Assembly: GCA_038212305.1 (NCBI GenBank)
Contig: JBBQUP010000038.1
Location: 1 to 28,459 of the forward strand
Origin: JBBQUP01 sp038212305
Lineage (GTDB): Bacteria > Bacteroidota > Bacteroidia > Bacteroidales > Marinilabiliaceae
Length of the DNA stretch: 28,459 bases
Reading direction: 5' to 3'
Positions 7,501 to 14,558 of this stretch are shown piece after piece (within the stretch, counting starts at the first letter, position 1; each line of letters starts with the position of its first letter). Both the position numbers and the translations under genes were made by a program. The notes under the pieces are model-generated. The model was not told where the DNA came from and made no database searches. It saw only the letters and a list, made by a program, of their open reading frames with translations.

Positions 7501-9151
7501 TAAAACTAACATCTGCATATTTAGCCAATTTATGTAAACTGCTTTGAATTAAATGGTGAGTTTCGTTGCCTGGATAATCCTTATCCTCAACATAATTCCA
7601 TCGATAAGGTAGTTTCTCTTCGCCACGCACTTTTTTCACCTTAAAATACGATGAAAGCAATGTATCTTGCTTGATCTCTTTCCGTTCATTTAACCAATCA
7701 AATAACGCAACTAAATCATCTTCACTTTTAATAAACTCATCAGTTACATTAAAATCGGTAAATAGCTTGCCATTAATATCTTTCTCACGTTCATATATTT
7801 TCAAATCCTTTACAAATTTCCAAAGCCTTAATTCCTGATACAATGGGTGTGACTTTGGAACACATTTTATTGGATTCTTTTTGATTACACCCTCTTTATC
7901 TTTAAAAACACGAAATTCGTACTTGCAATTACTTATCAACGATTTCTTACTCCTCAAAGGCCTTTGATAAAAGATAATATCATTAATAAATAACTTTGAA
8001 AAATCGGCTGACTTTAGGCTTGCACAATGTTCTTTATTAAAATTATATAATTCATCTACGCAACGAGCTAACAATTCATTATCCTTAAGTTCATTATGGA
8101 ATTCCTGTTGTTTTGCAAGTATCAATCTTAATTCGTCTATATAAAATTTACGCTCAATAGTACGTACTAATTTTCCATTGATTTTTTGAGTGGGATTTTG
8201 TATTAATGTATCGTAAATATATGCTCCAACAGTCTTCTCCGAATTAACAATATCTGTCTCTGTTTTCTTTTTTAATAAAGTCCAATCATCCTCAGAAGGA
8301 GCTCTAAAAGACCTTTTTTCATTACCCTCTTTATCAAGTTTTATACTTCCATCATCGTTCAAATCAGTTGTAACTATAAACTCCTTATTTTTTTCGAGCC
8401 AATCATTCAATGGTGTTTTACTTGAACGTCGATAAATCCATCCATTTTCTAAAACTAAACTATACCAAATATCTAGCTTTCCCTTTTGCGCTTCATCAGC
8501 TTTTACATCAACAACTTTAAGCGCATGAAATTCAACTAATTTATTTGGATTTTCTTCTTCCTCCTCACCTCTCAACTGATAATATCCTCGTTTCTGATTA
8601 AAATTTAATAACAACCACGCTAATTCTTCTTTACTTATTTTATAAAAGAGAGCTTTTTTTCTTAAAAAATAAATAGTCCAATCATAAGGGATTTGCTTTT
8701 TACTTTCAAATAAATTAGGTTGATTAACTTTGAATTCTTCAACCATTTCATTAAAAGAGTTCTGAAAAATAAATTTGAATTTTCCATAATCATCTTTACA
8801 CCATGCAATTTTAGGTTCCGTATCATTTAAAAACTGACCAACTTTTTTTTCAAAATCAATAGATTGGTCGTAATGTTCAGGCAAAAATCCCATTACATGC
8901 AATACCCGATGTAATCTTTCACGCCTCAACAATTGTCTTTCACGTAATCGTCTAATGGAACGAAAATTGGTACGTTCAGCTGTCTGAGATATTGAATTGC
9001 CACTTTCAAATTTCCCAAGTATCTCTTGACTCATTGGGATTATCCGACTCCCAATACCTTCAATTGATTTTGGCTTCTCGTTTTCATCACATCCAACTAA
9101 AGCCCATCCAATGCTATTGGTTCCCAAGTCCAGTCCTAAAATTTTTTTCAT
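4523..9151 (-). CDS. cas9: CRISPR-associated endonuclease Cas9 (type II-C, 1542 residues)
   Basis: This is the RNA-guided DNA nuclease of the system. RuvC-I is at the N-terminus (LGLDLGTNSIGWALV, catalytic Asp8). The Arg-rich bridge helix follows at about 58-85. RuvC-II is IHVELGREM with Glu740. The HNH domain has IEHVIPQS with His862 followed by DDSFSNKV with Asn876. RuvC-III is HRHHAMDAL with His1062/1063 and Asp1066. All nuclease residues are present, so it should cut. The HNH motif has Glu-His where many Cas9 proteins have Asp-His, which as far as I recall is common in Bacteroidota II-C proteins. At 1542 residues it is long for II-C (often 1000-1200), with a large region of over 470 residues after RuvC-III that should hold the PAM-interacting domain. 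It is the first gene of the - strand cas operon and diverges from the tracrRNA. Confidence 0.98.
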   Translation of the reverse strand: MKKILGLDLGTNSIGWALVGCDENEKPKSIEGIGSRIIPMSQEILGKFESGNSISQTAERTNFRSIRRLRERQLLRRERLHRVLHVMGFLPEHYDQSIDFEKKVGQFLNDTEPKIAWCKDDYGKFKFIFQNSFNEMVEEFKVNQPNLFESKKQIPYDWTIYFLRKKALFYKISKEELAWLLLNFNQKRGYYQLRGEEEEENPNKLVEFHALKVVDVKADEAQKGKLDIWYSLVLENGWIYRRSSKTPLNDWLEKNKEFIVTTDLNDDGSIKLDKEGNEKRSFRAPSEDDWTLLKKKTETDIVNSEKTVGAYIYDTLIQNPTQKINGKLVRTIERKFYIDELRLILAKQQEFHNELKDNELLARCVDELYNFNKEHCASLKSADFSKLFINDIIFYQRPLRSKKSLISNCKYEFRVFKDKEGVIKKNPIKCVPKSHPLYQELRLWKFVKDLKIYEREKDINGKLFTDFNVTDEFIKSEDDLVALFDWLNERKEIKQDTLLSSYFKVKKVRGEEKLPYRWNYVEDKDYPGNETHHLIQSSLHKLAKYADVSFSVQQENNLWHILYSVTDKHEIEIALGTFAKKNNLPDEFVEVFKKLKPFESEYGSYSEKALKKLIPLMRMGKYWSYDAIDNQIRLRIDKLLTGEFDEKIKNRVREKAIYLSEIAHFKALPEWLASYIVYDRHSEASDFEKWNTYHDLDNYIEDFKQHSLRNPIVEQVIIETLRVVRDIWKKHGDFAEIHVELGREMKNPANKRKEMTQRNSDNENTNLRIKALLAEMANDREFENVRPYSPTQQEILKIYEDGVLKSGVELPDDIFKIAKTSQPTKSELIRYKLWLEQKYRSPYTGEVIPLSRLFTPDYQIEHVIPQSRFFDDSFSNKVICEAVVNAYPYKDNLLGYEFISKNEGRIVSELSTSRKTVKIFTVDEYEAFVKQHYAANNLKKKKLLMEDIPETFIERQLNDTRYISKVILGLLSNIVRLENEEEPTSKKVIPTNGSITTSLKHDWGLNDVWNRIITPRFERMNELSNSNVFGEWENKDGKRVFQTKMPLELQKGFNKKRIDHRHHAMDALTIACATRSHVNYLNNESAKASAKESRHDLKNKLCFKSKTDDKGSYKWQFHKPWNTFTEDAQTALEGIVVSLKQNLRVINKSVNYFVSYKDEHGKVNIDKGGNPIKLIRKQVKGDNWAIRKPLHKDTVAGIVNLRFKKQVSLSAAIDNWESLVDKNLKTKIKQFINEGLDKKKIQKFFLENDNSWQGKDVSKPEVYYFSNEKDVLVASRVSLDSSFNAKTINSITDTGIQRILLNHLEKYNELDNGTTKEHPELAFSPEGIDEMNKNIKELNNGKAHHPIIKVRTFETKGNKFSVGITGNKQSKYVVAAQGTNLFFAIYANKNKERSYETISLEKVIEHQKQSAHDSKELKTAIPVDNSKGELLFTLSPDDLVYVKTEEQIENEIKIQNEDLVPARIYRFIDSSETTANFIPAYSASTIFSVKKDEQIKRGVNLIIQNEYGIGSPQSKNQKSLDGIMIKAHCVKLKIDRLGYVTI

Positions 9152-9156
9152 AGTTG

Positions 9157-9186
9157 TTGGTTATATCATATAATTTTATAATTTTG
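9157..9186 (+). promoter_or_regulatory. Promoter of the tracrRNA
   Basis: TAATTTTG at 9179-9186 is a perfect match to the Bacteroidota -7 box TAnnTTTG, with TTG at 9157-9159 as the -33 element 19 nt upstream. The expected start at about 9190-9192 coincides with the first base of the anti-repeat. It fires away from cas9. Confidence 0.7.
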
Positions 9187-9190
9187 AAAT

Positions 9191-9271
9191 CAATCTGAAG
9201 CAATTCACAATAAGGATTATTCCGTTGTGAAAACATTTAAAGCGGTCTCAAAAGGATCGCTTTCTCTTTTT
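9191..9271 (+). ncRNA. tracrRNA of the type II-C system
   Basis: CAATCTGAAGCAATTCACAA (9191-9210) is the anti-repeat. It pairs with crRNA repeat bases 2-22 over 20 base pairs, with one bulged U on the crRNA side. The RNA continues as TAAGGATTATTCCG (a small nexus-like hairpin, GGA/UCC), then GTTGTGAA and a 10-bp terminator stem. The layout of anti-repeat, nexus and terminal hairpin with U-tract, about 81 nt, is that of type II-C tracrRNAs. It sits right upstream of cas9 on the opposite strand. The exact 5' end is inferred from the promoter; the 3' end from the T-tract. Confidence 0.92.
9239..9271 (+). terminator. Intrinsic terminator ending the tracrRNA
   Basis: The stem AAAGCGGTCT (9239-9248) pairs with GGATCGCTTT (9254-9263), 10 bp with two G-U pairs, around the loop CAAAA, and is followed by CTCTTTTT. 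It is also the 3' hairpin of the tracrRNA. Confidence 0.88.
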
Positions 9272-9443
9272 ATCTTCAATAGAATTACCGACGCACAAAT
9301 TGTCACTTAAAAATAGTTATCGTCAAACATATTTACAATTTTCACAGCACTTATTTTTAACAAAAGATTGCCATTTTCCAACTAATAGATTCATCGGTAG
9401 TTAACCCACTAAAATAGCCAAACCCAACATTTTGCCTGCTTGG

Positions 9444-9467
9444 CTGTTATTAACCAATTAATAACAG
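9444..9467 (+). promoter_or_regulatory. Perfect 10-bp inverted repeat just upstream of the 2OG oxygenase start
   Basis: CTGTTATTAA and TTAATAACAG flank the four bases CCAA. The right arm ends 9 bp before the ATG at 9477. It could be an operator for a dimeric regulator or an RNA hairpin near the ribosome binding region. The rest of the gap (9272-9443) shows no gene or clear promoter. Confidence 0.45.
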
Positions 9468-9476
9468 TTCACACAC

Positions 9477-10094
9477 ATGACTATCGATTCCCAATTAATA
9501 TTTATCAGTAACAAGCTAACCGCCAATCAACTGGTGGTGGTCGATGAGTTTATCCCACTCACCGAAGTGAGCAAATTCAAACGCTATTTCATCAACCTCC
9601 AAAAGCAAAATAAAATAAAAACCGCAGGTATTGGAAAAGCAAATCAATATGTTCAAAACATTGCCATACGTGGCGATTCGATTGCATGGCTATCAAGCGA
9701 TGAAACTCGAGCAATTAGCACCCTGTTTTTCGAGAAATTCGAACAACTCATTCAGCACTTAAATCGCCGCTTTTATTTGGGCATCAACACCTACGAAGCT
9801 CATTTGGCCTGCTATCCCATTGGATCGTTTTATCAAAAGCATTTAGATGTGTTTAAAACCAACTCCGATCGAAAAGTCACTTTTATACTTTACCTAAACG
9901 AAAACTGGAAAAAGGGCGATGGCGGCGAATTGCGAATTCGAGCCTCCTCGACTCAACAAATTGAGCCTTTAGCTGGTCGTTTGGTTCTTTTTTACAGCGA
10001 TGCCATTGAGCACGAAGTTTTAATAACGCATCAACCAAGGTACTCACTTACGGGCTGGTTTAAGTCATCAATAAATACATTAATTGATAAATAA
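9477..10094 (+). CDS. 2OG-Fe(II) oxygenase, prolyl 4-hydroxylase / SM-20-like
   Basis: The protein (205 residues) belongs to the 2-oxoglutarate and Fe(II)-dependent oxygenases close to bacterial prolyl hydroxylases (SM-20/PPHD type). The iron ligands are visible: His122 and Asp124 in the YQKHLD motif and His179 in AIEHEV, with Arg188 in the position that binds 2-oxoglutarate. Segments CYPIGSFYQKHLD, FILYLNENW and GDGGELRI are typical of the double-stranded beta-helix core. No signal peptide is seen, so it should be cytoplasmic. The Pseudomonas homologue hydroxylates a proline of elongation factor Tu; the substrate here is not shown. It stands alone between the tracrRNA and the leucine operon, 149 bp before mccB, and no promoter with a good -7 box was found. 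Confidence 0.85.
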   Translation: MTIDSQLIFISNKLTANQLVVVDEFIPLTEVSKFKRYFINLQKQNKIKTAGIGKANQYVQNIAIRGDSIAWLSSDETRAISTLFFEKFEQLIQHLNRRFYLGINTYEAHLACYPIGSFYQKHLDVFKTNSDRKVTFILYLNENWKKGDGGELRIRASSTQQIEPLAGRLVLFYSDAIEHEVLITHQPRYSLTGWFKSSINTLIDK

Positions 10095-10243
10095 CCATTA
10101 AAGTAATGTTTAATCACCAAACAAAAACAATAAACAAATGGTTATATACATCAATTGTATGCGGTTAATAAAAGCATGAAACGAATCATTCGTATCTATT
10201 TTATTGAAACCATGTAACTATAAAAGAAATACTTAAAGCAAAT

Positions 10244-11827
10244 ATGTTTCAACTAAAACCAAATATAAATCTAAGCGAAGAACCCAATCTGTCGCAAAAA
10301 ACAATAAATAAACACTTGGTTGAGGCGCTCAATCATCGTTTATTTGAGGTAAGTAATGGTGGTGGTGAAAAAAGTGTAAAACGTCATGTTGAACGCGGTC
10401 GTATGTTGGTTCGCCAGCGTATCGATTACCTGCTGGATCCCAACACCCCATTTCTCGAATTATCACCCTTAGCTGCTAATGATCAATACAAAAATCAGTT
10501 TCCCGCGGCTGGAATAATCACCGGCATAGGTAAAGTACATAATCGCTGGGTGATGATTGTGGCCAACGATGCCACCGTAAAAGGCGGAACTTACATTAAG
10601 GAAACCATAAAAAAACACCTACGAGCACAAGAAATAGCATTGAAAAATGAGCTGCCATGCATTTACATGGTTGATAGCGGAGGCATCTTTCTACCCGAAC
10701 AATCGAATGTATTTCCCGATAAAACCGATTTTGGCCGCATTTTTTTCAATCAGGCACGAATGTCGGCGCAAGGGATAGCGCAAATTGCCATGGTGATGGG
10801 TTCGTGCACCGCTGGTGGGGCTTACATTCCTGCCATGAGCGACGAGACCATTATTGTGCGCAACCAAGGCACTATTTTTTTAGCTGGGCCTCCCTTGGTG
10901 AAAGCTGCCACAGGTGAAGTGGTAACCGAAGAAGAACTGGGCGGTGGCGATACGCATACCCGAATCTCAGGCGTGGCGGATCATTTGGCCGATGATGATG
11001 CGCACGCCATACATATTTGTCGGAACATTGTAAGCACATTAAATCCCGCTGAGGTAGCTAACCGTTCTGATATTAAAAAACCGCTCTACCCCATTGAAGA
11101 TTTATATTCGCTCATTCCTCCACAAGGAAAAACGTTTCCCGATGTGCGTGAAGTTATTGCTCGACTGACCGATGGCAGCGAGTTTCATGAGTTTAAAGAG
11201 AACTATGGAAATACGTTGGTTTGCGGATTTGCAAATATAAACGGTCAAACCATTGGCATCATTGCGAATAATGGCATATTATTTTCCGAATCGGCTCAAA
11301 AAGGAGCTCACTTTATTCAATTGTGTAACTCACGACAAACGCCCATGCTTTTTCTGCAAAATATTACTGGCTTTATGGTTGGTAAAACCTATGAACATCA
11401 AGGCATTGCCAAAGATGGCGCTAAAATGGTGAACTCCTTGGCCAACAGTTCTGTTCCCAAAATCACCATTATCATGGGCGGATCATATGGAGCAGGTAAT
11501 TATGCCATGGCAGGGCGAGCCTTCGAACCCGACTTTCTGTTCATGTGGCCCAATGCTCAAATTGGGGTGATGGGAGCCAAACAAGCCGCCGAAGTATTGG
11601 TGTCGTTAAAAAGCAAACAACCTCATCAGCCCACAGAAGCTAAGCTCATCGAATCGTCGATTATGGAATCATACCAACACGAATCGTCGGCCATGTATAG
11701 CACCAGTCGTTTATGGGACGATGGTATCATTGATCCAGCACAAACACGTCATATTCTGTCCATTGCTTTCGATATTTGCCAACACCAACCAAAAACAAGC
11801 AACAACTATGGAATATTCAGAATGTAA
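10244..11827 (+). CDS. mccB: Methylcrotonyl-CoA carboxylase, carboxyltransferase (beta) subunit
   Basis: This subunit moves carboxyl from biotin to 3-methylcrotonyl-CoA, giving 3-methylglutaconyl-CoA in leucine breakdown. It is 527 residues, close to the usual 535. The N-terminal crotonase-like half has MGSCTAGGAYIPAMSDE (about 185-201) and GTIFLAGPPLVKAATGE, the signature of MCC rather than propionyl-CoA carboxylase. The C-terminal half has GGSYGAGNYAMAGRAF (from Gly412) and FMWPNAQIGVMG, which form the oxyanion site. It is the first gene of a four-gene operon and overlaps the next start by 20 bp. The biotin-carrying partner is two genes downstream. Acetyl- or geranyl-CoA carboxylase is a less likely reading given the hydratase beside it. 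Confidence 0.93.
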   Translation: MFQLKPNINLSEEPNLSQKTINKHLVEALNHRLFEVSNGGGEKSVKRHVERGRMLVRQRIDYLLDPNTPFLELSPLAANDQYKNQFPAAGIITGIGKVHNRWVMIVANDATVKGGTYIKETIKKHLRAQEIALKNELPCIYMVDSGGIFLPEQSNVFPDKTDFGRIFFNQARMSAQGIAQIAMVMGSCTAGGAYIPAMSDETIIVRNQGTIFLAGPPLVKAATGEVVTEEELGGGDTHTRISGVADHLADDDAHAIHICRNIVSTLNPAEVANRSDIKKPLYPIEDLYSLIPPQGKTFPDVREVIARLTDGSEFHEFKENYGNTLVCGFANINGQTIGIIANNGILFSESAQKGAHFIQLCNSRQTPMLFLQNITGFMVGKTYEHQGIAKDGAKMVNSLANSSVPKITIIMGGSYGAGNYAMAGRAFEPDFLFMWPNAQIGVMGAKQAAEVLVSLKSKQPHQPTEAKLIESSIMESYQHESSAMYSTSRLWDDGIIDPAQTRHILSIAFDICQHQPKTSNNYGIFRM

Positions 11828-12596
11828 TTCTTATCGATTTATCGATTTTAGGATAGAGGGCACCACAGGTATTCTAGAACTAAATTCGCCGAATAATCGC
11901 AACGCATTGTGTAAAGAGATGATGCATGAGTTGATACATTTTTTTGAATCGACACAACAGGATGCATCCTTTACCACTTTGATTTTAAAAGGCAAAGATC
12001 ATTTTTTCTCATCGGGTGCCGATTTAAACTGGATGCTTGAGGCCACACAAAAAGAGTTGCCACAAAACATTCGTGATGCCAAATTGTTTCATCACCTATA
12101 TTATTCACAAAACAACTATTTAAAACCAATAATTTGCATGGTCGAAAAAGGAGCTTATGGCGGTGCGATTGGATTAATGGCATGTTCCGATGTGGTTTTG
12201 TGCGACCAAAACAGCTCTTTTGCTTTTTCGGAAGTCAGGCTAGGACTTGTTCCAGCCATGGTAATGCCTTTTATTCTTGCAAAAACAGGCCACTCAGCCG
12301 GCCGACGATGGATGGTTACTGGAGCTGTTTTTAGTGAAAATGAAGCTAAAGCAATAGGGTTAGTACACGAGATTCTGCCTGTTGATATGCTTTTTGCTGA
12401 ATGCCTTAAGCTAGCCGAAAACATTGGGAAAAACAGTGCGCATGCCATGGCAAAAACCAAACAACTTCTTCATTATCACCAACAAACTAACATCGACGAA
12501 ACAGATCGAATTATTTTTTCAGCCAAAACAATTGCCCTGGCTCGAACTTCGACCGATGGCATAGCCAGAGTTAATTCGTTTTTAACGAACCGATAG
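11808..12596 (+). CDS. liuC: Enoyl-CoA hydratase family protein, probable methylglutaconyl-CoA hydratase
   Basis: This crotonase-fold enzyme likely hydrates 3-methylglutaconyl-CoA to HMG-CoA, the step after the carboxylase. It has 262 residues from the ATG at 11808. That start was chosen over an in-frame codon 87 bp earlier because it lies near the mccB stop and gives the normal family length. The first oxyanion segment is SSGADLNWM; the second is GAYGGAIGLMACSDVVL, followed by FAFSEVRLGLVPAMVMPF. The segment SEVRLGLVPA and a Gly in place of the first crotonase Glu (GGAIGL) are, as far as I recall, features of bacterial LiuC rather than of ordinary enoyl-CoA hydratases. It overlaps mccB by 20 bp and is followed by mccA after 9 bp. 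Confidence 0.85.
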   Translation: MEYSECNSYRFIDFRIEGTTGILELNSPNNRNALCKEMMHELIHFFESTQQDASFTTLILKGKDHFFSSGADLNWMLEATQKELPQNIRDAKLFHHLYYSQNNYLKPIICMVEKGAYGGAIGLMACSDVVLCDQNSSFAFSEVRLGLVPAMVMPFILAKTGHSAGRRWMVTGAVFSENEAKAIGLVHEILPVDMLFAECLKLAENIGKNSAHAMAKTKQLLHYHQQTNIDETDRIIFSAKTIALARTSTDGIARVNSFLTNR

Positions 12597-12605
12597 TTAA
12601 TTATC

Positions 12606-14555
12606 ATGCCAAATCAAACCAGAAACATAAAGCGCATACTAATCCCCAACCGAGGTGAGATAGCCGTTCGCATCATTAAAACAGCTCAGAAACTGGGCAT
12701 CGAAACCGTTGTAACGCTTGCTGAAATTGAAAAAGAGTCACTTCCAGCCACCCTGGCAACGCAGGTGCATTTTTGGGAGAGTGACAACCTTGCTGAAAGC
12801 TTTTTAAATATCGATAAAATTATTGAGGTCGCTAAAAAATACCGTGTCGATGCCATTCATCCCGGCTACGGATTTTTATCTGAGAATCATTTATTGGCCG
12901 AGGCTTGTCTAAAAAACAACCTCGTATTTATCGGCCCATCGGCCAACCATTTATTATCGATGGGCAATAAAATTAATGCTCGAAAAATTGCGATAGAAGC
13001 AGGTATTCCAGTCATCCCCGATTGGCAAACCGACAACCTGCCTAAAGAAAGCGATTACCCTGTTATTATAAAGGCAGCCCTAGGCGGTGGCGGTAAAGGA
13101 ATGAAACGAATAGACACGCCCGAGCAGCTCATATCCGAGCTAAGCATCGTCACCAATGAAGCAAAACGGTACTTTGGCGAAGGAGCGGTTTTCATCGAGA
13201 AATTCATCGACTCGCCACGACATATTGAAGTGCAAATTTTGGGCGATCAGCACAACCATACCATTCATCTGGGTGAACGCGAATGCTCTATTCAGCGGCG
13301 ATTTCAGAAAATTGTGGAGGAGACACCTGCTATTGGAATCTCTCAACAAACGCGCAAAAACATAACCCGAGATGCACTTAAACTCGTCACCAAATTGGGT
13401 TATTTTAGTGCAGGAACGGTTGAGTTTTTAGTCGACCAGCAAGGTAACCACTATTTTTTAGAGATGAACACCCGAATTCAGGTGGAGCATGGAATTACCG
13501 AACTGATTACAGGAATTGATTTAATTGAACAACAAATTAAAATTGCCAGCGGGCAACATTTAGAGATTGCTCAAAACGACATATCATTTACTGGGCATGC
13601 CATTGAAGTACGTGTTTGCGCCGAAAATCCTGCAAATAATTTCGCCCCATCACCAGGCGAGCTTACATCCATTCACTATCCATCAACCGAATCAATGCGA
13701 GTCGACAATTATTTTATCGACCAAACAGTTGTACACCCGCAATACGACCCCATGCTCTTTAAGCTCATGGTGCATGCAAATAATCGCAAAGAGGCCATTA
13801 CCGAACTTACAGCCGCCTTGCATCAAACGGCCGTTATAGGCGTTGAGACCAATTTAGCGTACCTGCAAAACATTTGCCAACATCCCCAGTTTTTGCAATC
13901 CAACACACACACTTCATTTTGTCAAACACATCATCAACAACTTATTAAACCATTGTATGATGAAGGGAATCTATTGCCTTATCTTCCCTATTTAATTGAT
14001 AAACTCTATTGTCAAAACACATCAAACAATGTAGGTCATTGGCGAATAATTCCACAATTAACGATCCCCTTGTCAACAGGCAATCAAATTGTTGAGTATC
14101 AAAAAAATGAAACCGAGTGTCTGTTTATCTCTAATCATCAAACCATCAAGGTTTCAAATATTGAGGCATCTCAAAACAGAACTCAATTTACAATTAACAA
14201 TGAGCACTTTACTGCCTTTTGGGAGAGTCGCCAGCCAATGGTTTCATATACCATACATCAACACAAAATAATTTTTGTCGACAATCATACTCTTCCGCCC
14301 TACACGCCATTGCAAAAACTGGAATTAAACGATGTATCAAATTCGTTGCACGCACCTATTCCAGGCATTTTAATTCGGATAGAGGTTAAAGCGGGCGATA
14401 CCATAAAAAAGGGCGATACGCTAGCTGTAATTGATGCCATGAAAACCGAAAACCATCTTCGTGCTTGGAAAGATGCCACTATTGAAGCAGTGCACGTTAC
14501 ACCTGGCACGCACATAAAATCAAACGATTTAATATTAACTACCAATAACGAATAA
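12606..14555 (+). CDS. mccA: Methylcrotonyl-CoA carboxylase, biotin carboxylase plus biotin carrier (alpha) subunit
   Basis: The 649-residue protein carries the ATP-dependent biotin carboxylase and the biotin carrier domain on one chain, the usual layout for MCC alpha. The N-terminus has KRILIPNRGEIAVRIIKTAQ, then HPGYGFLSEN, the ATP-grasp loop KAALGGGGKGMKRI, ERECSIQRRFQKIVEE and EMNTRIQVEHG. The C-terminal biotinyl domain has the target lysine at 613 in DAMKTEN, 36 residues from the end. The motif reads AMKT where most carriers have AMKM, an accepted but less common variant. It starts 9 bp after the hydratase and ends 3 bp before the acyl-CoA dehydrogenase, so all four genes should be on one mRNA. 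It partners with the beta subunit at 10244. Confidence 0.92.
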   Translation: MPNQTRNIKRILIPNRGEIAVRIIKTAQKLGIETVVTLAEIEKESLPATLATQVHFWESDNLAESFLNIDKIIEVAKKYRVDAIHPGYGFLSENHLLAEACLKNNLVFIGPSANHLLSMGNKINARKIAIEAGIPVIPDWQTDNLPKESDYPVIIKAALGGGGKGMKRIDTPEQLISELSIVTNEAKRYFGEGAVFIEKFIDSPRHIEVQILGDQHNHTIHLGERECSIQRRFQKIVEETPAIGISQQTRKNITRDALKLVTKLGYFSAGTVEFLVDQQGNHYFLEMNTRIQVEHGITELITGIDLIEQQIKIASGQHLEIAQNDISFTGHAIEVRVCAENPANNFAPSPGELTSIHYPSTESMRVDNYFIDQTVVHPQYDPMLFKLMVHANNRKEAITELTAALHQTAVIGVETNLAYLQNICQHPQFLQSNTHTSFCQTHHQQLIKPLYDEGNLLPYLPYLIDKLYCQNTSNNVGHWRIIPQLTIPLSTGNQIVEYQKNETECLFISNHQTIKVSNIEASQNRTQFTINNEHFTAFWESRQPMVSYTIHQHKIIFVDNHTLPPYTPLQKLELNDVSNSLHAPIPGILIRIEVKAGDTIKKGDTLAVIDAMKTENHLRAWKDATIEAVHVTPGTHIKSNDLILTTNNE

Positions 14556-14558
14556 TCT

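Noticed and set aside
10091..10145. Inverted repeat ATAACCATT / AATGGTTAT after the oxygenase gene as a terminator
   Set aside because: The arms are AT-rich, 37 nt apart and without a T-run; chance is likely.
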